Positions 41,241 to 54,298 of a DNA stretch of 64,000 nt are shown here, in pieces; the stretch's first letter is position 1; each line of letters begins with the position of its first letter. The stretch lies in contig JASKMD010000026.1 of assembly GCA_030144725.1 (NCBI GenBank), positions 5,410,640-5,474,639 on the forward strand, given 5' to 3'. This stretch comes from Haematococcus lacustris. Lineage: Eukaryota > Chlorophyta > Chlorophyceae > Chlamydomonadales > Haematococcaceae. Both the position numbers and the translations under genes were made by a program. The notes beneath the pieces were generated by a model, which was not told where the DNA came from, searched no databases, and worked only from the letters and a program-made list of their open reading frames with translations.

Positions 41241-44200
41241 TCACACGCCACCCGGGCGCCATTCTGCCTGAGCCCCGGGGCCACAGGGGCGGCTGCTACC
41301 AGCGCTGGGGATGGCCTGGCGAGACAGCGGGCGGGGCGGCAGGCGGTTGCCTCCCCCCTGCTGCAGGTAGTACTTGCACAGCATGAGGTTGGAGGCGCGG
41401 CCGGTGACAAAGAGATCCAGGTAGCTGCGAGATACAGGACAGGCAGTGAGGGCTGTGTGGGGCCGGCAGTGGCTAAGGGTGGCAAGGGTTGCGTGTCATG
41501 ATCTCATGGCACGGGTGGGCAGTGCCGCTGCAGGTCCCAGCCGGATGTCCCGCGTGCCCCTGCCCTTCCCCACTTGGCCCCAGATCACCCCCCAGCCTGC
41601 CATGCAGAACGCTCACAGACATCACTCCCGCCAAACATCTCCAGCTTCTGTCAAGCTGCTGTCGAGCTATCGTGCAGCTTCCAACCCTTCTTCCTTGAGC
41701 AGACCCTGACACCCAGGGCTCTACACCCACCGTGTGGGGTCCTGAGGGCAGGGGAACACCCGCTCCCATGCGCGCCGCCGGCTGAATTCCGCCTCGCTTT
41801 CAATCACGATGTCCGGCAGCTGTTGAGGGGCCAGGCCTGCAGGAGAGGGGCAGGGCAGGCAAGCAGGGTAGCCTAGGTTTGCGTGGTGAGGAGGGGGTGG
41901 CAGGGGTGGAGTGGTGGGAAGGTGAGGTGAGGTGAGGCGAGGCGAGGAAAGGTTACAACTGTCGCCGGCGACTCACCTCGGAAGTCCATGTCTTCCGCCT
42001 CTTTCAGCGTCCGTGGAACTTGCTGCACTGGCGCTGCGTCACACACCCCGTCGATACAGCCACTCCCGGCTGCGGCGCCGGCTATGCTGCCGGTGTTCGT
42101 CGGAACGCCGGGTGCGGCGCCCGCAGAGGTCCCACCGGTGCGGACTGCAGTCATGCTGGCCAGGCCAGTCAGACGTTGTGCACGGCGCGCCTCCGCCACG
42201 CTATCGTACACGTCAGGGTCGTACGGAACGGGTCCCACCTGCAAGTGGGCAGGTTGGGGCGGAAATGACGAGTCCGTTGGTAGCTGGCAGGAGAGGCTCC
42301 CTGCCACAGCTCCCAGCCTGACCTACTGATCAGCCATGCTCAATGGCCAGTGGGAACATGGCTCACTCCCACAGGCAATCCCATGCCTTGTCCTACCCTG
42401 CCAGCCAGGTCCACACGCTGCCCAATGCAAACCCTGCTCCCCTTCCATCTCTTCCCAGACCCTGGAGACCTTGAAGCCCTTCCCACCATCCCAGCTCACT
42501 CTCCCCACACCAACCCTGAGTCAGACCCTGTCAGCCCAACACCCCCACCAGTGCCAGCAGCAGCACCCACGCCAGCCCAGCAAGTAGGCTGTGCACCTTT
42601 CTCACTCTACTCGCCGCCCCGCCAGGACTTAAAACAAGGAACAGCAGCTGGGCCAACCGTTGTGATGCAGCACTTGCCTCCAAACGAAGAAAGGAAATGG
42701 CACTATCGCAGCATCAGAGAATCAGTGGGGGGTCGACATTCAGCTCACAGCGGCCAGGCCAATCCCCCCAGTCTTTCCCCAGCCTTTTCCCAGCTTTTCC
42801 CCAGCCTTTCCCTAACCCCAGCCCAACCCTCACCATGCCCTTCCTGCTCATGCCAGCTGGCCCCCACCCCTGGCCAGCCCGCCCCTTCCCCTGCGCCCAC
42901 TGACCAGGTGCATGAGGTCAGCCACCATGGTGTGCTTCACGCTGCGGTCCAAAGGGGAGTCGGCAGCCAGGGCAGGGCAGGTGTTCACCTCCAGCAGCCA
43001 AGCCCGCAGCTCTGCATCCAGCATGATGTCGAAACCCCACACCTGTAGGGCCACATGGGGTGCATGCAACCGAGTCCATGAGCAATTCAACGCATGCAGT
43101 CCCTGACTGTCAGCACCCAGCTCAAAGCATGAGTGAAACAAGGAGGAAGGGAAAGGAGGGGAGTTGTGGGCATGCCCATGCATGTAGAAGAATTGACAGC
43201 TAGGTTAATGAAGAGTGCATGGGTTGAGGAGATTAGTGGGAATGAGAGAAGAAGAGGGAAGGAGTGAGAAAGAGAGAGAGAGAGAGAGAGGGAGGGTGGG
43301 AGTGGGGGTATAGAGGGTAGAAGAGGTAGGAGAGGGCAGGGGGTTGGAGGGGAGAGGTTGACAGCCGCAGTGTCGCCCTGACCTCAAAGCAGATGTTGCG
43401 GTGCGGCACCTTCATCTTGACCTCGGTGTTGATGCGCGGCTCAACAGCCACCATGGCCTTGGCCACAATGTCATGCACCTGCCCCGCCACACGAGCATAG
43501 AGTGTGCCTCAACAGGCAACACCAACACCCCACAGCACTATTGACAGTTCCGTACCCAGCACTTGCTTCAGGCATGGGAGGCGAGGTAGCTTACTTATGT
43601 GGTGTGTTGGTGATACGCTGGTTTTGTGATGGCCGCCCAGACTTGCTGTGACGACTATGTCGACACACGTATTGTGACAGTGCCTGGCTCAAAGATCAAA
43701 ATGACAAGTTCAGTGCCGCCCTCTTCAGTTAACATCTGCAACGCGGAGGCTGCAACCTGCAGCACATCAAATCGTAGTATTACCCTGTCTAACTGATATG
43801 CTAGTCTGGTGTTGATGGCAATCAGCAGTAAGACATCGTGCAGGTCACAGGCTACAGCACATTAACCTACCACACTCGACACTGTCGAATTATGCAGCGA
43901 TGTGTTTGTTACCGGTTGATGCTCTGCAATGTCTCCGCCTCTGCTGACGCCCTAGCTGCGTCTGCTTCGCGGGCGGTTACAACAGCTTCCACATCCCGTG
44001 ACACAAGTGCCACAAATGCTGCAATCTATAAGCTAAAGGAGTGAGGCCTGAAGGAGTGAGGCTCAAAGGAGTGAGGCCTGAAGGAGTGAGGCCCGAAGGA
44101 GTGAGGCCTGATGGAGTGAGGCTTGAAGGCTGCCACATGGATGACATGGGGCGAACAACTGAACCATCACAGATATGAGATTGTGTGTGACTAGCACGAT

Positions 44201-47200
44201 GCTGTTAATGAGCTCCCGTCTGCATCGCAGCTCTCCTGCCCCACCCACCTGCTGCCACACCCGCTGCCAGGCCCCCGCTCCCCTGTCTTCCTCCAAGTGC
44301 TGCGCCACTGCCCTGAAGCTCAGCTTGCTGCTCAGGATGTCGCCGTCCACCCCTGCCCCTGCCTCTCCCTCCCCCTCCGCATTGCCAGCTGGCACATACT
44401 TGGCAGACTTCTTGTTCAGGCTGTAGTTAGTCAGGTGCATGCACCGCTTCCTACAGCAGCCATGCGGGAGCAGGGCAGTCAGCACATGGCATGGAGCACA
44501 TGGCCTGGCAATAGCCCAAGCCTGGAAGACAGGGGCAGAGACAGAGAGGGAAGGCTGGGTGGTGGAGTGCCATAGAGGCCTTAGAGGCCATAGGGTCATG
44601 GAGGGCTCAGGGTGTGGTGCCATAGCGGCGTGGGCTGAGCTAGGTCTGACATGTGATGTGGGTGTGGCACTGGGCCAGGGGCAGCTGCAGGGAGGACAGC
44701 ATGTGGGCACAGCAAGGAGCCATCATGGGCGCAGGCCAGAGCACAAGGCAGGAGGCAGCTCAGGCCAGGAGCATGAGGGGAGCAGGTAAGAGATAAGGTG
44801 AGCGTCAGGGGTAGGTTGGTGGTTACCACTGGCCCTACTGCTCACTTCAGGTCACTCTTGTCCTGTGAGTAGCGCTCTGTGGCAAAGCGAGCCAGGCCCT
44901 GGGGGTACACTGCAGGCATGTGGCAGCAGGCCCCTGGGTCAGTGCAAGGCACACAGCCTCGGCCTCGCCTGCCCAGCAGCTGCAGTAGGCCAAGCGGCAT
45001 GATGAGCGCGTACCGTATACTCGCAGCGGGTCGAAGCAGGTGGCAGCGACATAGACACGCAGATCAAACTTGTAACCTGCAAGGCATCACATTAGGCAAC
45101 ACCAGAGCAAGCGCAGTCAACAACAAGCAACCAGGCTGATTGAGCAAGCCCAACGCCCAATGCTGCATGGAGCTTGATTGTCCCTCGAGACTGCATTGTC
45201 CCATTCTTACCCACCACAACCGCAGGACAATCTATAGGCAGTATGGCAGTACCAAGAGTGACAGTGTGATGCAAGCTTACCCACCAGATCACAACCACCA
45301 CAGCAGCAAGCGCGCAGCATGTGTGTACACCTACAGCAATACATGCAAGCATCCACCTATGTCCTCACAGGGTCTCACCTTTGATGGTGTAAGGCGGGGC
45401 AATGTAGTGCTGGACTAGCACATCCTTAGCGTCACGCTCCAGCTCGTGTGGCTTTACCAGCATGCGCACGCCACGGCCGCGGGAGGAGTTCACCGGCTAC
45501 AACCAAAGCCAGTCACGTGCAGGAACTAAATCTGACAGCACAGCGACCCAGCAGCATCTAGTGAACCCAGCGTTGCAAATGAGATGCTGAAGCACTTGCA
45601 TAAGGTTACATATATATGATTTTACCAGCCTATCTGCAGTGGACACACTTTCTTTATGTAAAGCCGTCCGGGGTTGCGCTCTAAATCCGCGCGGAACTCA
45701 TCATAGTCGCGCGGGAGGATGAAGAAGCGCGGGACAATGTTGAGTGCGTCGCCCTGCGGGTGGAGCGTGCGGTCGTCAGGCATTGGGCAACGCAAGACGC
45801 TCTGACAGCATCGGGCCTCACCTTGACGCGCTTGAGCGCCGCGACATTGCGGTATAGGTAGTCTTTTCTCCCCAGCTCCCATGTCCCTGCCGGCATGTCA
45901 CGCGCAGTCGACAAAGGCTGTTGCTTTGTGGGCGAAACTCAACGGCGTAAACTGGCGCGTCGAGGAAACTGAGTGCATGCGCGGGACGGTGGCAATAGGT
46001 GGCAGAGCCGCGGTCCGCTCACCAGGGAAATGGTTGACGCGTTGAAACTCTGACAGATTCGCAAACTCTTCGGCTGTGAAGATGTGGCCCCAGCACACGC
46101 TCCAGGGCCCCGTCTTCGTGCTGCGCCACCCAGCTTCCTGCGCGGTCGACTGGTGGTTTTCACCCTGGTAGTCAGCTTCGCCTTCACAGCTTGCACACCT
46201 GCCCTAGCACATACCTACACCCAAGAGGTTGTGGGTTCGACACCTGCCCTCTACAATACACCTGCTGGGTGACCAGAGTGGGTTCACCGGGTAAGTTCGC
46301 TAAACAAAGCATGTGCTAGGATAGCAGGTCTTGGGCCCTGGGGTGGCAGCACCCAGCACCCACAGTGAACGCAGCCTTGACAGGTGAGTTGGCAATGCCG
46401 GCGTACTTGACCAGCATGCGCACCACCATGAGCGGGTGCAGTCCAGCAGCCTGCTTGGCCTGTGCCGACCCTGCACAAGCGTTGACCATTCGCACATGCG
46501 CAGTGGCTGCCACTCCCAGCACCAAGCTAAAGCAGCGGGGCTGGGGGAGGCTGCAGGCGCGAGGGAGGGCGGTATTGGTGGAGCTGAAGCTCCAGGTGGA
46601 AGGTAGATGGTGGTGAAGGAGTAGAGCCATAAGGTGGGGTGAGGTCTGCAGAGTCTGGGTGAGGTAGGCAGGTGCAGTTGCCTGCTGTGGCAAGCTAGAG
46701 CAAACAGGCAATGGGGTGAGAGTGGGAGGTGGCAGGGTAGTAGAGGTCAATGCAGGGCAGGGGCCTAGGCGCATGATGGCATCACAGGTAGATATGGAGG
46801 TTGCTGATGGATAGCAGGCTTTGGGAAGCAGCTGGCCACCTTAGCACACCACAGTGCAGCCCAGCCAACCAGCTTTGCAGCATGTCCACCCTTTGCCTGC
46901 ATGGCTGCCAGCAGCTCACCCATGAAGGCGATGGTGGGGTAGGCGCCAGGGAAGGCTGGGGGAAGCACGTAGGGGTAGGCACGCCCCTTCTCATCCAGGG
47001 GCACCTGCAGCGTAGCACAGCACAGCATGTCAAAGCTGCCACTATGTCACACCACATCTAGTCACACACTGCCTCGCACACACTCTGCCAGGCGTTTTGA
47101 TGATGACAAGCACAGAAGGCAGGTGTGCAGGTGGGCAGGCTGTCAGCCAGATGCCTGTGTGGCTGCCCATTTGCTTGCTCCCAGGCGGTCACCTGGGTTG

Positions 47201-49828
47201 GCAGCGGGGAGGGTGTCGGGGCCATGAGGGTGAGGTCCAGCACCACTGCGGGGTGCAGCCGCCGCACAAAAGGCTCAGGCCTGCAGCGCCACTCTCAAGC
47301 GTGGCTTGCGGGCAGACGTCCTTGAACATGGCTGGGGGGACAGTGGTATGCTAGGGGAGGGAGGGGAGGGGAGGGGAGGGGAGGGGAGGGGAGGGGAGGG
47401 GAGGGGAGGGGAGGGGAGGGGAGGGGAGGGGAGGGGAGGGGAGGGGAGGGGAGGGGAGGGGAGGGGAGGGGAGGGGAGGGGAGGGGAGGGGAGGGGAGGG
47501 GAGGGGAGGGGAGGGGAGGGGAGGGGAGGGGAGGGGAGGGGAGGGGAGGGGAGGGGAGGGGAGGGGAGGGGAGGGGAGGGGAGGGGAGGGGAGGGGAGGG
47601 GAGGGTGCCGCACCGTTTGCCAGGCACGGAGGGTTTGGAGCGCTCCATTGCTCCTCGTGGCCGCGGTTCACAGCTGCCACTGCACCTCAGCCTGCCCCCT
47701 GGGCTGCGTGGCGAGGCCTGGCTGGGTTTGGCCTGCATGTGGAGGAGGAAGGGGGAGGGGCGGGGCTGGGGAGGGGGTTCAGAGGGGGGTAAGATGGTGA
47801 CACTGTAGGAAGGCAGCATCAGCTGAACCCCAGGGTGAGAGTGTGACTTAAGAAGCCTGCATGAAGACAGTAAAGAGCTGGCATACCCTGACGGGAGGCA
47901 GGAGCCATCTGACCCTCTCCACCCCAACGGCCTGCCACCTCACCTGCTGTTGGCTCCGAGCTCTAGCCACTGCCTTGTCCAGAGCACCCTCCTCCACATC
48001 ATAGTTGCTCCTGAGCCATCACAGTGAGGGGTGAGCCTGAACAGTGTGCAGCCAGGTGGTCCCGGGTGCAGCCAGCCTCAGCCAGTCGGAGCGCTGCGCA
48101 GAGCACCGGTGCTGACTCAGCTGGCTGGCTGTGAGCCGGCTACCGGCCTGACCAACAGTGAGCAGCCTCTCACTGCCCCTCTCAACCCTCTATCTGCCCC
48201 ACCACGCGCCCTGGAAACAAGCCCACACATCCGAGCAGCACCCGCCACTCACCCCCAGCCCCTCACCAGTAGGATGACGCAGTGGTGGGCCGGCTGCTGT
48301 CCTGGCCACCGCCAGGGCCCAGCATGGAGGCACGCTGCAGCTGAGCTGCCCCCTCTGGCTCCTGGGCCACCGCTGCTGGCACTCCCCCCCAGAACTGGTG
48401 CAGCAGCAGGGACCCCAGCTCACCTGCACTGCCGCCTACTGGCCCTGCCCCGCCAGGCCCCCAGCCTCCCCCTGCCCTCCCACCCCCACCCCCAGGCGTC
48501 CTTACCCCAGCTGCGCCCCCTGCCTCCGCCTCCCTACCCCTCCACGTGCCAGGCTCAGCGGACAGCCCCCTCCCCGCATCACCCACTCCAGCCCCCACCC
48601 TCAACGCCGAGGGGCCGCCGGTGCTACTATGTTGCCCCGCCCCTCTGCCCACACCTGGTTGCAGGCGCCCCCTCTCAGTGTCAGCGCTGCCACATGGGGG
48701 TTCAGGCGCAAGGGTGAGCTGACCCTGGTAGGGCTGGTCAGGGCGGGGCGGGGCGCGAGTAGCCCCCCCACGACCCTCCCGACGCAGGGAGCCCCCTCTG
48801 AAGCCAGCCATACCACTGCTCTCTGCACCTGCCTGTCTCAAGGGCTGCACCGGGCCCTGGCCTTCCCCTTGGCCCTCATGTGTGCAGGCTAGTCGGCCTG
48901 GGGAGCAGATGGGGTCCGGCCCCTGCTGCAGCTGCCCTGGCCGCCCCTGCTGTGTGGCCTCCAGGAGGTCAGGTGGGCGCCGTGTGTGATGGCCAGGGCT
49001 GGCAGTACGGTGCATCAGGGGTGCGCTGCCGGGCAGCCGCTGATGGGGGCCAGGGGGGCTGGGAACACCGCTGGCTGACACCAGTTGCTCCACCCCGGCA
49101 GCCATGCAGTGCAGCCAGGGGGTCAGGGCAGAGGGGGGCCCTATTGCCCCTGACCCAGCAAGCCCCTGCCCCTGGAGCTGCTGCAGCTGGCTCTGATGCC
49201 CTTGTAAACCCTGCAGCAGCTGGCGCTGGTAGGAGCCAGACTGCCGCTGCCCCTCCTTGCTGGACCCACGGCTGCTCCCGGCGCTGGCACTGCTGGGCAG
49301 CAGGCTGGCAGACGAGCAGGAGGAGATGCCGGCACCCGACCCTTCGCCCTCTGCCTGCTGCAACAAATCAGGTGATGCATGAGTGTGTTTGGATGGAACC
49401 TCAGCTGTGGCATGACCCTGACGCCCTTGTGGGGATGCAGCTGCCATGCACACGGAGCCCCGCAGCTGCAACCCTGATCTGCTACCAGCTGCAGGTGGAC
49501 GTTGCTGAGCAGTAGCAGAGCTGGCATGCTGGCTGCGTTGGAGCAGAGGCTTGGCTTGTGGCTTGAAACCTATTGCCAGTGACATCGAGGAGCTGTCTGC
49601 GCTGGCCTGGCGCAGGCACAGTAGCTCGTTAACCAGGTTGGTGCTGCTGCCAGAAAGGTAGGCCTGCTCACGACCAGCAGCAGTCTGCTTGTAAGGTCCG
49701 GTTGGCGAAGGAGAGCGAACAGGCCCTCTGTACATGGCAGGCCAGGACGCGGAGCCGCTGACATTGGCTGTCTTGCGCTGCACCAGTTCTAACCTCGCGG
49801 CTAGCTCTGCAGCGTCTATACGAAACAT
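41241..49828 (-). CDS. TTLL4/5-type tubulin polyglutamylase
   Basis: Adds glutamate to tubulin (or other) glutamates using ATP; expected in cilia and cytoplasmic microtubules. Exons, 5' to 3': 48267-49828, 47944-48010, about 47193-47273, 46920-47004, 46364-46470, 46023-46203, 45822-45886, 45649-45753, 45379-45496, 45014-45076, 44846-44909, 44249-44450, 43383-43478, 42905-43042, 41977-42238, 41731-41836 and 41241-41424, about 1160 aa. The first 520 aa are disordered (Ser/Gly/Gln/Pro). The TTL domain shows CWGHIFTAEEF, NHFPGTWELGRKDYLYRN, FFILPRDYDEF, SSRGRGVRML, YKFDLRVYVA, CMHLTNYSLNKKSAKY, VWGFDIMLDAELRAWLLEVN and SPLDRSVKHTMVADL. The C-terminal ESEAEFSRRRAWERVFP matches the conserved EDEFSRRGQFERIFP region of animal TTLL4, which favours that subgroup. 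Length is like human TTLL4. Exon 3 is the least certain. Start ATG is at 49828. Confidence 0.92.
42708..42737. repeat. Short duplicate of a sequence at 38325-38354
   Basis: GCAGCATCRGAGAATCAGTGGGGGGTCGA occurs here in a TTLL intron and at 38325. Too short to class; probably a transposon footprint. Confidence 0.6.
43268..43292. repeat. (GA)n in a TTLL intron
   Basis: A run of about ten GA units in the intron between 43042 and 43383. Confidence 0.9.
44035..44127. repeat. 15-bp minisatellite in a TTLL intron
   Basis: Six units of GGAGTGAGGCCTGAA with small changes, between exons 43383-43478 and 44249-44450. Confidence 0.9.
47352..47606. repeat. (GGGGA)n array, about 50 perfect units, in a TTLL intron
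   Basis: About 255 bp of pure GGGGA on the plus strand (CCCCT in the transcript), only about 80 bp downstream of exon 3 in plus coordinates and between exons 2 and 3. The long ORFs on both strands here are repeat products. The G-rich strand can form G-quadruplexes. Confidence 0.98.
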
Positions 49829-50717
49829 TATCTGCTGGAAGGGCTTGAAATGGTGGCTATGGACAGTGAATGGTGGCTGTCCCTAAGCCGGTGTCTTTGA
49901 CACGGAGTGCGCAACAAATGCATTAGTGCGCCTTCACTTGCACCAAAATGTTATATCTTGCGTACTCAAGCTGCAAGTGAGTACGTCTGATAGCATGTGG
50001 GAGAGCGGGGCAGTACATGTTGCTCAGCAGCATGGCACTGCTACACAACATGTCGCCGTAACAAACATGGTTGCCGCCAAACACATGTCGCCGTAACGAG
50101 GGATATTCTGTTGCGTCACCCCCGTCACATCTCAATAGTACAACTGAAACAAGCGCCCCTGTGACTGGCAACCAAAAATCCGGGATGGTGGCAGTTTACA
50201 TGCATGTTGCACTAAGAAAGTCAGCTGTGCCACCGCATACCAGGCCTGAAAACTGGGGCCTGAGAACTGGGTCTCAATCTGCAAGCAGCTGTTGCGTCCT
50301 GCCTTGACCCAACAGCACGTCGAGACAGTGCAGGTCTGATATAGCGCCCCCAGTTTAGCAATCGGGCAAAACAGTCAGCCAACCCCCACTATGTGGTACT
50401 GATCCAAGTGACCCATCCGTACCCTCGATGTGTCACTGCACCAGCTTCTATCAGCCACGGCAGCTCCACTGATGCCATACACCCAGCTACACACTGCCAC
50501 ATGCTGCTACATGCTGCATTGCCGGCCTCAGGCACCCAGCAACCAGCAGTGAAACACTGCCTAACCAGGAGTGAGTAGCTCATTGGCCGATTCTCAGTCA
50601 TTTTGTCAATGTCCCATGTCTAACGAGCCCTCAGGAAGCAGCCACGCCTATGCCAACCACCACGTTGACAGCGCGCTGCACACAGGTCATGCCCCAGCTG
50701 CTGTTCTTGGCTGGCAG
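49829..50717. other. Intergenic: TTLL upstream region and PRP19 3' flank
   Basis: No gene seen. Holds the presumed promoter of the TTLL gene (directly above 49828) and the 3' UTR of PRP19. A TTACA at about 50195 could be a minus-strand TGTAA polyadenylation signal. Confidence 0.4.
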
Positions 50718-53550
50718 CTAGGCAGCCAGACCAAACACACGCAGGTTGTGGTCTGCGGCACCCACATACAACGACTTTGCATCTGGCCCGAACTTCAGGG
50801 ACATAACACCTTTCTTGGGCATGTCTGAGAAGCTCTTCAGCACTGACCAGTCCTGCATGCACCACACAAGGCAGCAGCCTGATGAGCCAGGTACACCTCT
50901 GCCACCATAGGCAGCAACAAAAGCTATCCTGAACTATGCGGCACCGGTCTTTAGCGGGCAGGTGGGAGTGAGGAGCGCCTAAGCCCTACCCTGAGTGCCC
51001 AATTCCATCACCACTTACAGACCCCTCTGAGAGTCCATCTCTATAATGACACCCCAGCCAAAACAACATCCTACCTGCTTAGCACCATACACGCGGGCGT
51101 CCGCCCCGCCCACTGCAAGGTACTGGCCAGAGTGGTCAAAAGCCACGCAGCTGCAGGCGCCCTCCTCATACGGGGTCAGTGTCCTGCACACAAAGCAGCC
51201 CCAGGCTGTCTGGTAAAGAATTGAGGGAGATGGTAGGGTTAGGGTCAGAGCAGCAGTACTTGTTGGGCCACAGGGTGTGGGTTGGCACCCTAACAGCCCA
51301 ACACAACAACCTATGCTCTACCTAGACATTGCTGACCTCTGCAACTAGCCTTGGCTGCCATGACTGGTTTGTTCAGTCAGCACAGCATGGATCAGCACAG
51401 CAGCTATACATCATGCTTGCCATGGAGAATATCTTGGTGGAACCAGCTGCCCAAGAAGTACGCAGCAAAGGCTGTACACACGGCTGTGCACATAAACAGC
51501 AGCTACATGCCGCCCTTTACTGCAGCCCGGCAGTCTGGCTAGTGCCAGTGCTTCCTGCCCACTGTTCCCAGCAGTAGGGCCCACTACCCCAACAGGATGC
51601 GAGTGAGAGCACGCATAAGCAGGTCTAGCCAGCACCTTACCTCCTGCCCCTGCCTCCTTGCGCTAGATGTCACCACCATGCCATGGCCACAGCAACACAG
51701 CCACTAGCAGCACCTGCTCAACGCCAAGATGCTCTTGCCCTGGCTCTATACCTGCCATAACATGCAATGTCCCCTACCCACTTTAGGACCTTCAGCTTGC
51801 GCAGGTCCCACAGCTTGACGCAGTCGTCTGCTGCAGAGGCCAGGTGGTAGCCATTCTCGCTGAAGGCTAGGCAGCGGACAGGCGCTGTGTGCTCTACGAA
51901 GCTGGCAACGTTCTTTTGCTGCTTCACCTCCCAGATGCGGATGGCATTGCGCTCCGTGCCTGCACTCCATGAAGGCAACAGGGTGCGGGTAAGCAGGACG
52001 ATGGCAGGGGATAGGGCACAGATGCACGGGATGATGGGCATGGACATTTTTGTCTGCACCTGGTCAGGCCCATGCATGTTACATGAAGGTGATGCCACAG
52101 GGGTGTGCTGCAGTAGGCATGGGTATTAACGGGATGCGACTGTCACAGTGGCACCGTGTGCTGCACCAGCATGTGCGTGCAGGGTATGGCAACATATCGC
52201 AGGATGCGAGCGCATGTCCAGCAAGGTGGCGCTGGGTGCAGCAGCTTGTTGGTCTTGTGCAGCCCAGTGTTGCTAACTACCCTGAGCCATGTCACTGTTT
52301 GCCATTCTTCCTAATGCCTGAACATGCAGCTGTTGGCTGCACACTCCCTGCACCCACCCCCTGCACCCTCCCGCTGCCGCAAGATATGCCTTGGGCTCTG
52401 GGGGCCTGTTTTTAATCAGGCTATTGGCACTGCTCTTCCCTGTGCCCACCCCACCTGTGCCCAGGATCAGGCCGTCAGGGTGAAACTGAATGGCTGTGTA
52501 TGCCTCCTTGACTGACTCGTCTGCCACCTGGCGCAGGCAGCTGGCTGTGCTGAGGTCCCAGAATGCCCAGGTGGCATCTGCTGACCCCGTCACAAAATAC
52601 TTGCGGGAGGGGTGCAAGGTGACCCCAATGACCTCGCCCTGGTGCTCCTTCAGCACCGCACTACATGCGAAGCTGCTGCCAGACTCTTGCTGACGCCAGA
52701 TGCGCACTGTCTTGTCTGTGGAGCTGCTGAGAATGACTGTGCTGGAGGCGAACTGCACGCCTGTGACGCGCTTGCTGTGCCCTTCCAGGCTGTCCAGCTG
52801 ACGCACCCCTGCCACGTCAAACACCTGGATGGTGCCATCAACGCCACCAGTAGCCACAATGCTGGGCTGCTCAAGATTGGTGTCCAAGGCTGTAATGCCC
52901 CCCTGTGTTGTTTTGTGCAGCGGGTTGTTGCTGGTGAGCGACATGGCGCTGAGGTCGTCGGGGGTGGCCAGGCTTTCGGAGATGACCCGCTTCTTGCGCT
53001 GTTTGGATAACTGGGCATTGACGTCGGTCAGCTCCTGCAGCACGTCGTCTGGGATCCCCATGACTTTCGGGCGCTTGCCAGGAGCGGCCTCCTCCATTAC
53101 TGCGTCTGCAGCCGCGGCGCGTTTAGCTGCCTGTTCTGCCTGCATCATGGACCTGGCATCCTCCAGGCCTGCCCTGGCTTCGTCGCGTTCTTTGATCAGT
53201 CTGGCGATCACCCTGCAGGCTGCGTCATGCTGGTACAGAGCGTGGCTGAGCTCTTGGCGGCAAGTGTTCAGGCTTTGCCGCAAAGTGTGCGTCTCCAACA
53301 TCAGAGCATCCCATTCATCATGAAACAAACCCAGCAGGCCAGGAATGCTGGTGGCTGGAGCTGTCCGGGGCTTTGCTGTTTTGCTTGTTTTCAGGGGCAG
53401 CAGATCATCCAGCGTCAGTGACTCGGACGTGATGGGACATTTGGATGTCTCCCGCACATATTTCTCGATGAGCTTGCGCTCGAACAAGTGCCCGCTTTTT
53501 GCTGACACCACTGGCTGTTCGGGGACATTCCCGCTGATTGAACACAGCAT
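50718..53550 (-). CDS. PRP19: Pre-mRNA-processing factor 19 (U-box WD40 E3 ligase)
   Basis: Core subunit of the NineTeen complex, needed for spliceosome activation; a nuclear U-box ubiquitin ligase. Exons: 52455-53550, 51782-51959, about 51075-51183 and 50718-50852, about 505 aa against 504 in human. The start at 53550 (MLCSISGNVPEQPVVS) matches the family start; the upstream in-frame Met at 53592 is not needed. U-box at residues 1-60 (SGHLFERKLIEKYV, KCPITSESL), then a coiled coil at about 75-150 (tetramer helix), a Lys/Arg linker with KRPKVMG, and WD40 repeats from about 210 to the end (ATGGVDGTIQVFD, SSSTDKTVRIW, TGSADATWAFWD, NAIRIWEVK, ASAADDCVKLWDLRKLK). Splice phases are consistent. 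Single copy, same strand as its neighbours, no functional link. Confidence 0.95.
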
Positions 53551-53759
53551 GTCCCAGCTATCCACCCCAAATCTGCAGGTACAATTATCCAAAATGTTAC
53601 GCCGGGTGGCATGGACTTAACATTTGCATGTTGTCAAATCGATTGTTTTTTAGTTTGGTAATCAACAGCAACTCAGCCACCACTTTACCTCCGCTGAATG
53701 TCGGACTAAGAAGTGTGCGCATTCAGTGGGCTTGCTCAACGTTCTTGATCAAGCAGAGA

Positions 53760-54298
53760 TCAGGCCGATGAGAGTCCCCAGAGCAGGGAAAGAAGAGCGG
53801 GGGAGCAACTGCAACTGCTGTCATCAAAAGCAAATGCTGTCAAAGGACGGCTGTCAAAGGGGTATGCAGGGTTGAGGTGGGTAAGAGCAGCTGGAATACA
53901 GGACATGGAAGAATCGGGTGCCAACCTCCTAGGCGGCAGGTTACCGCAAGTTGCAGCCAAGCACAGCTCACCTGTACTGGACTGGGGCTGGTCTGCAGCT
54001 CAGCTGCAAGGCTGGACAGGCTGGGATTAGGCGAGTCTGGTCAGGCATTGCGCCGTCCTGGCTGCTGCTCCGCTGGGGGCTGGTGGTCACTGCCTTGCCT
54101 GGACACTGGGCTGTGCACCGGCTGCAGCATGGCCTGAGTGCTTTTGCACAGTGACTGCAGCTCCTGTGTCAATACCAGAGCTGGGGCACTCTCTTCTAAC
54201 GCTGCCATTGACTGCAGTGTCTGGGCCTGCTTGCCACTGGACACTGCGCGACAGCTTATTCTTTTGTCAACATAGTCGCTTGCATGCATGGGAGACAC
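53760..54298 (-). CDS. Possible small gene, weak
   Basis: Two open segments on the minus strand: one reading MAALEESAPALVLTQELQSL then LCKSTQAMLQPVHSPVSRQ (about 54060-54230), and one ending NPAYPFDSRPLTAFAFDD...LLSLLWGLSSA with a stop at 53760. A splice between them is plausible but not proven. No family recognised. A perfect 137-bp tandem duplication overlaps its upstream end, so it could also be noise. Confidence 0.2.

Noticed and set aside
46190..46270. tRNA-like GGGTTCGACACC on the plus strand
   Set aside because: Has a B-box and a weak T-arm but no acceptor, D or anticodon arms; lies in a TTLL intron.
47275..47927. Pro/Ser or Gly/Arg/Glu-repeat ORFs on both strands
   Set aside because: Translation of the GGGGA array; open in many frames because the unit has no stop codon.
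48031..48717. 228-aa plus-strand Pro-rich ORF
   Set aside because: Antisense of the disordered first exon of the TTLL gene, which has an ATG, a good donor and phase continuity.
51411..51635. ORFs within PRP19 introns (also 51329-51577)
   Set aside because: No motif; they lie between exons whose phases join without them.
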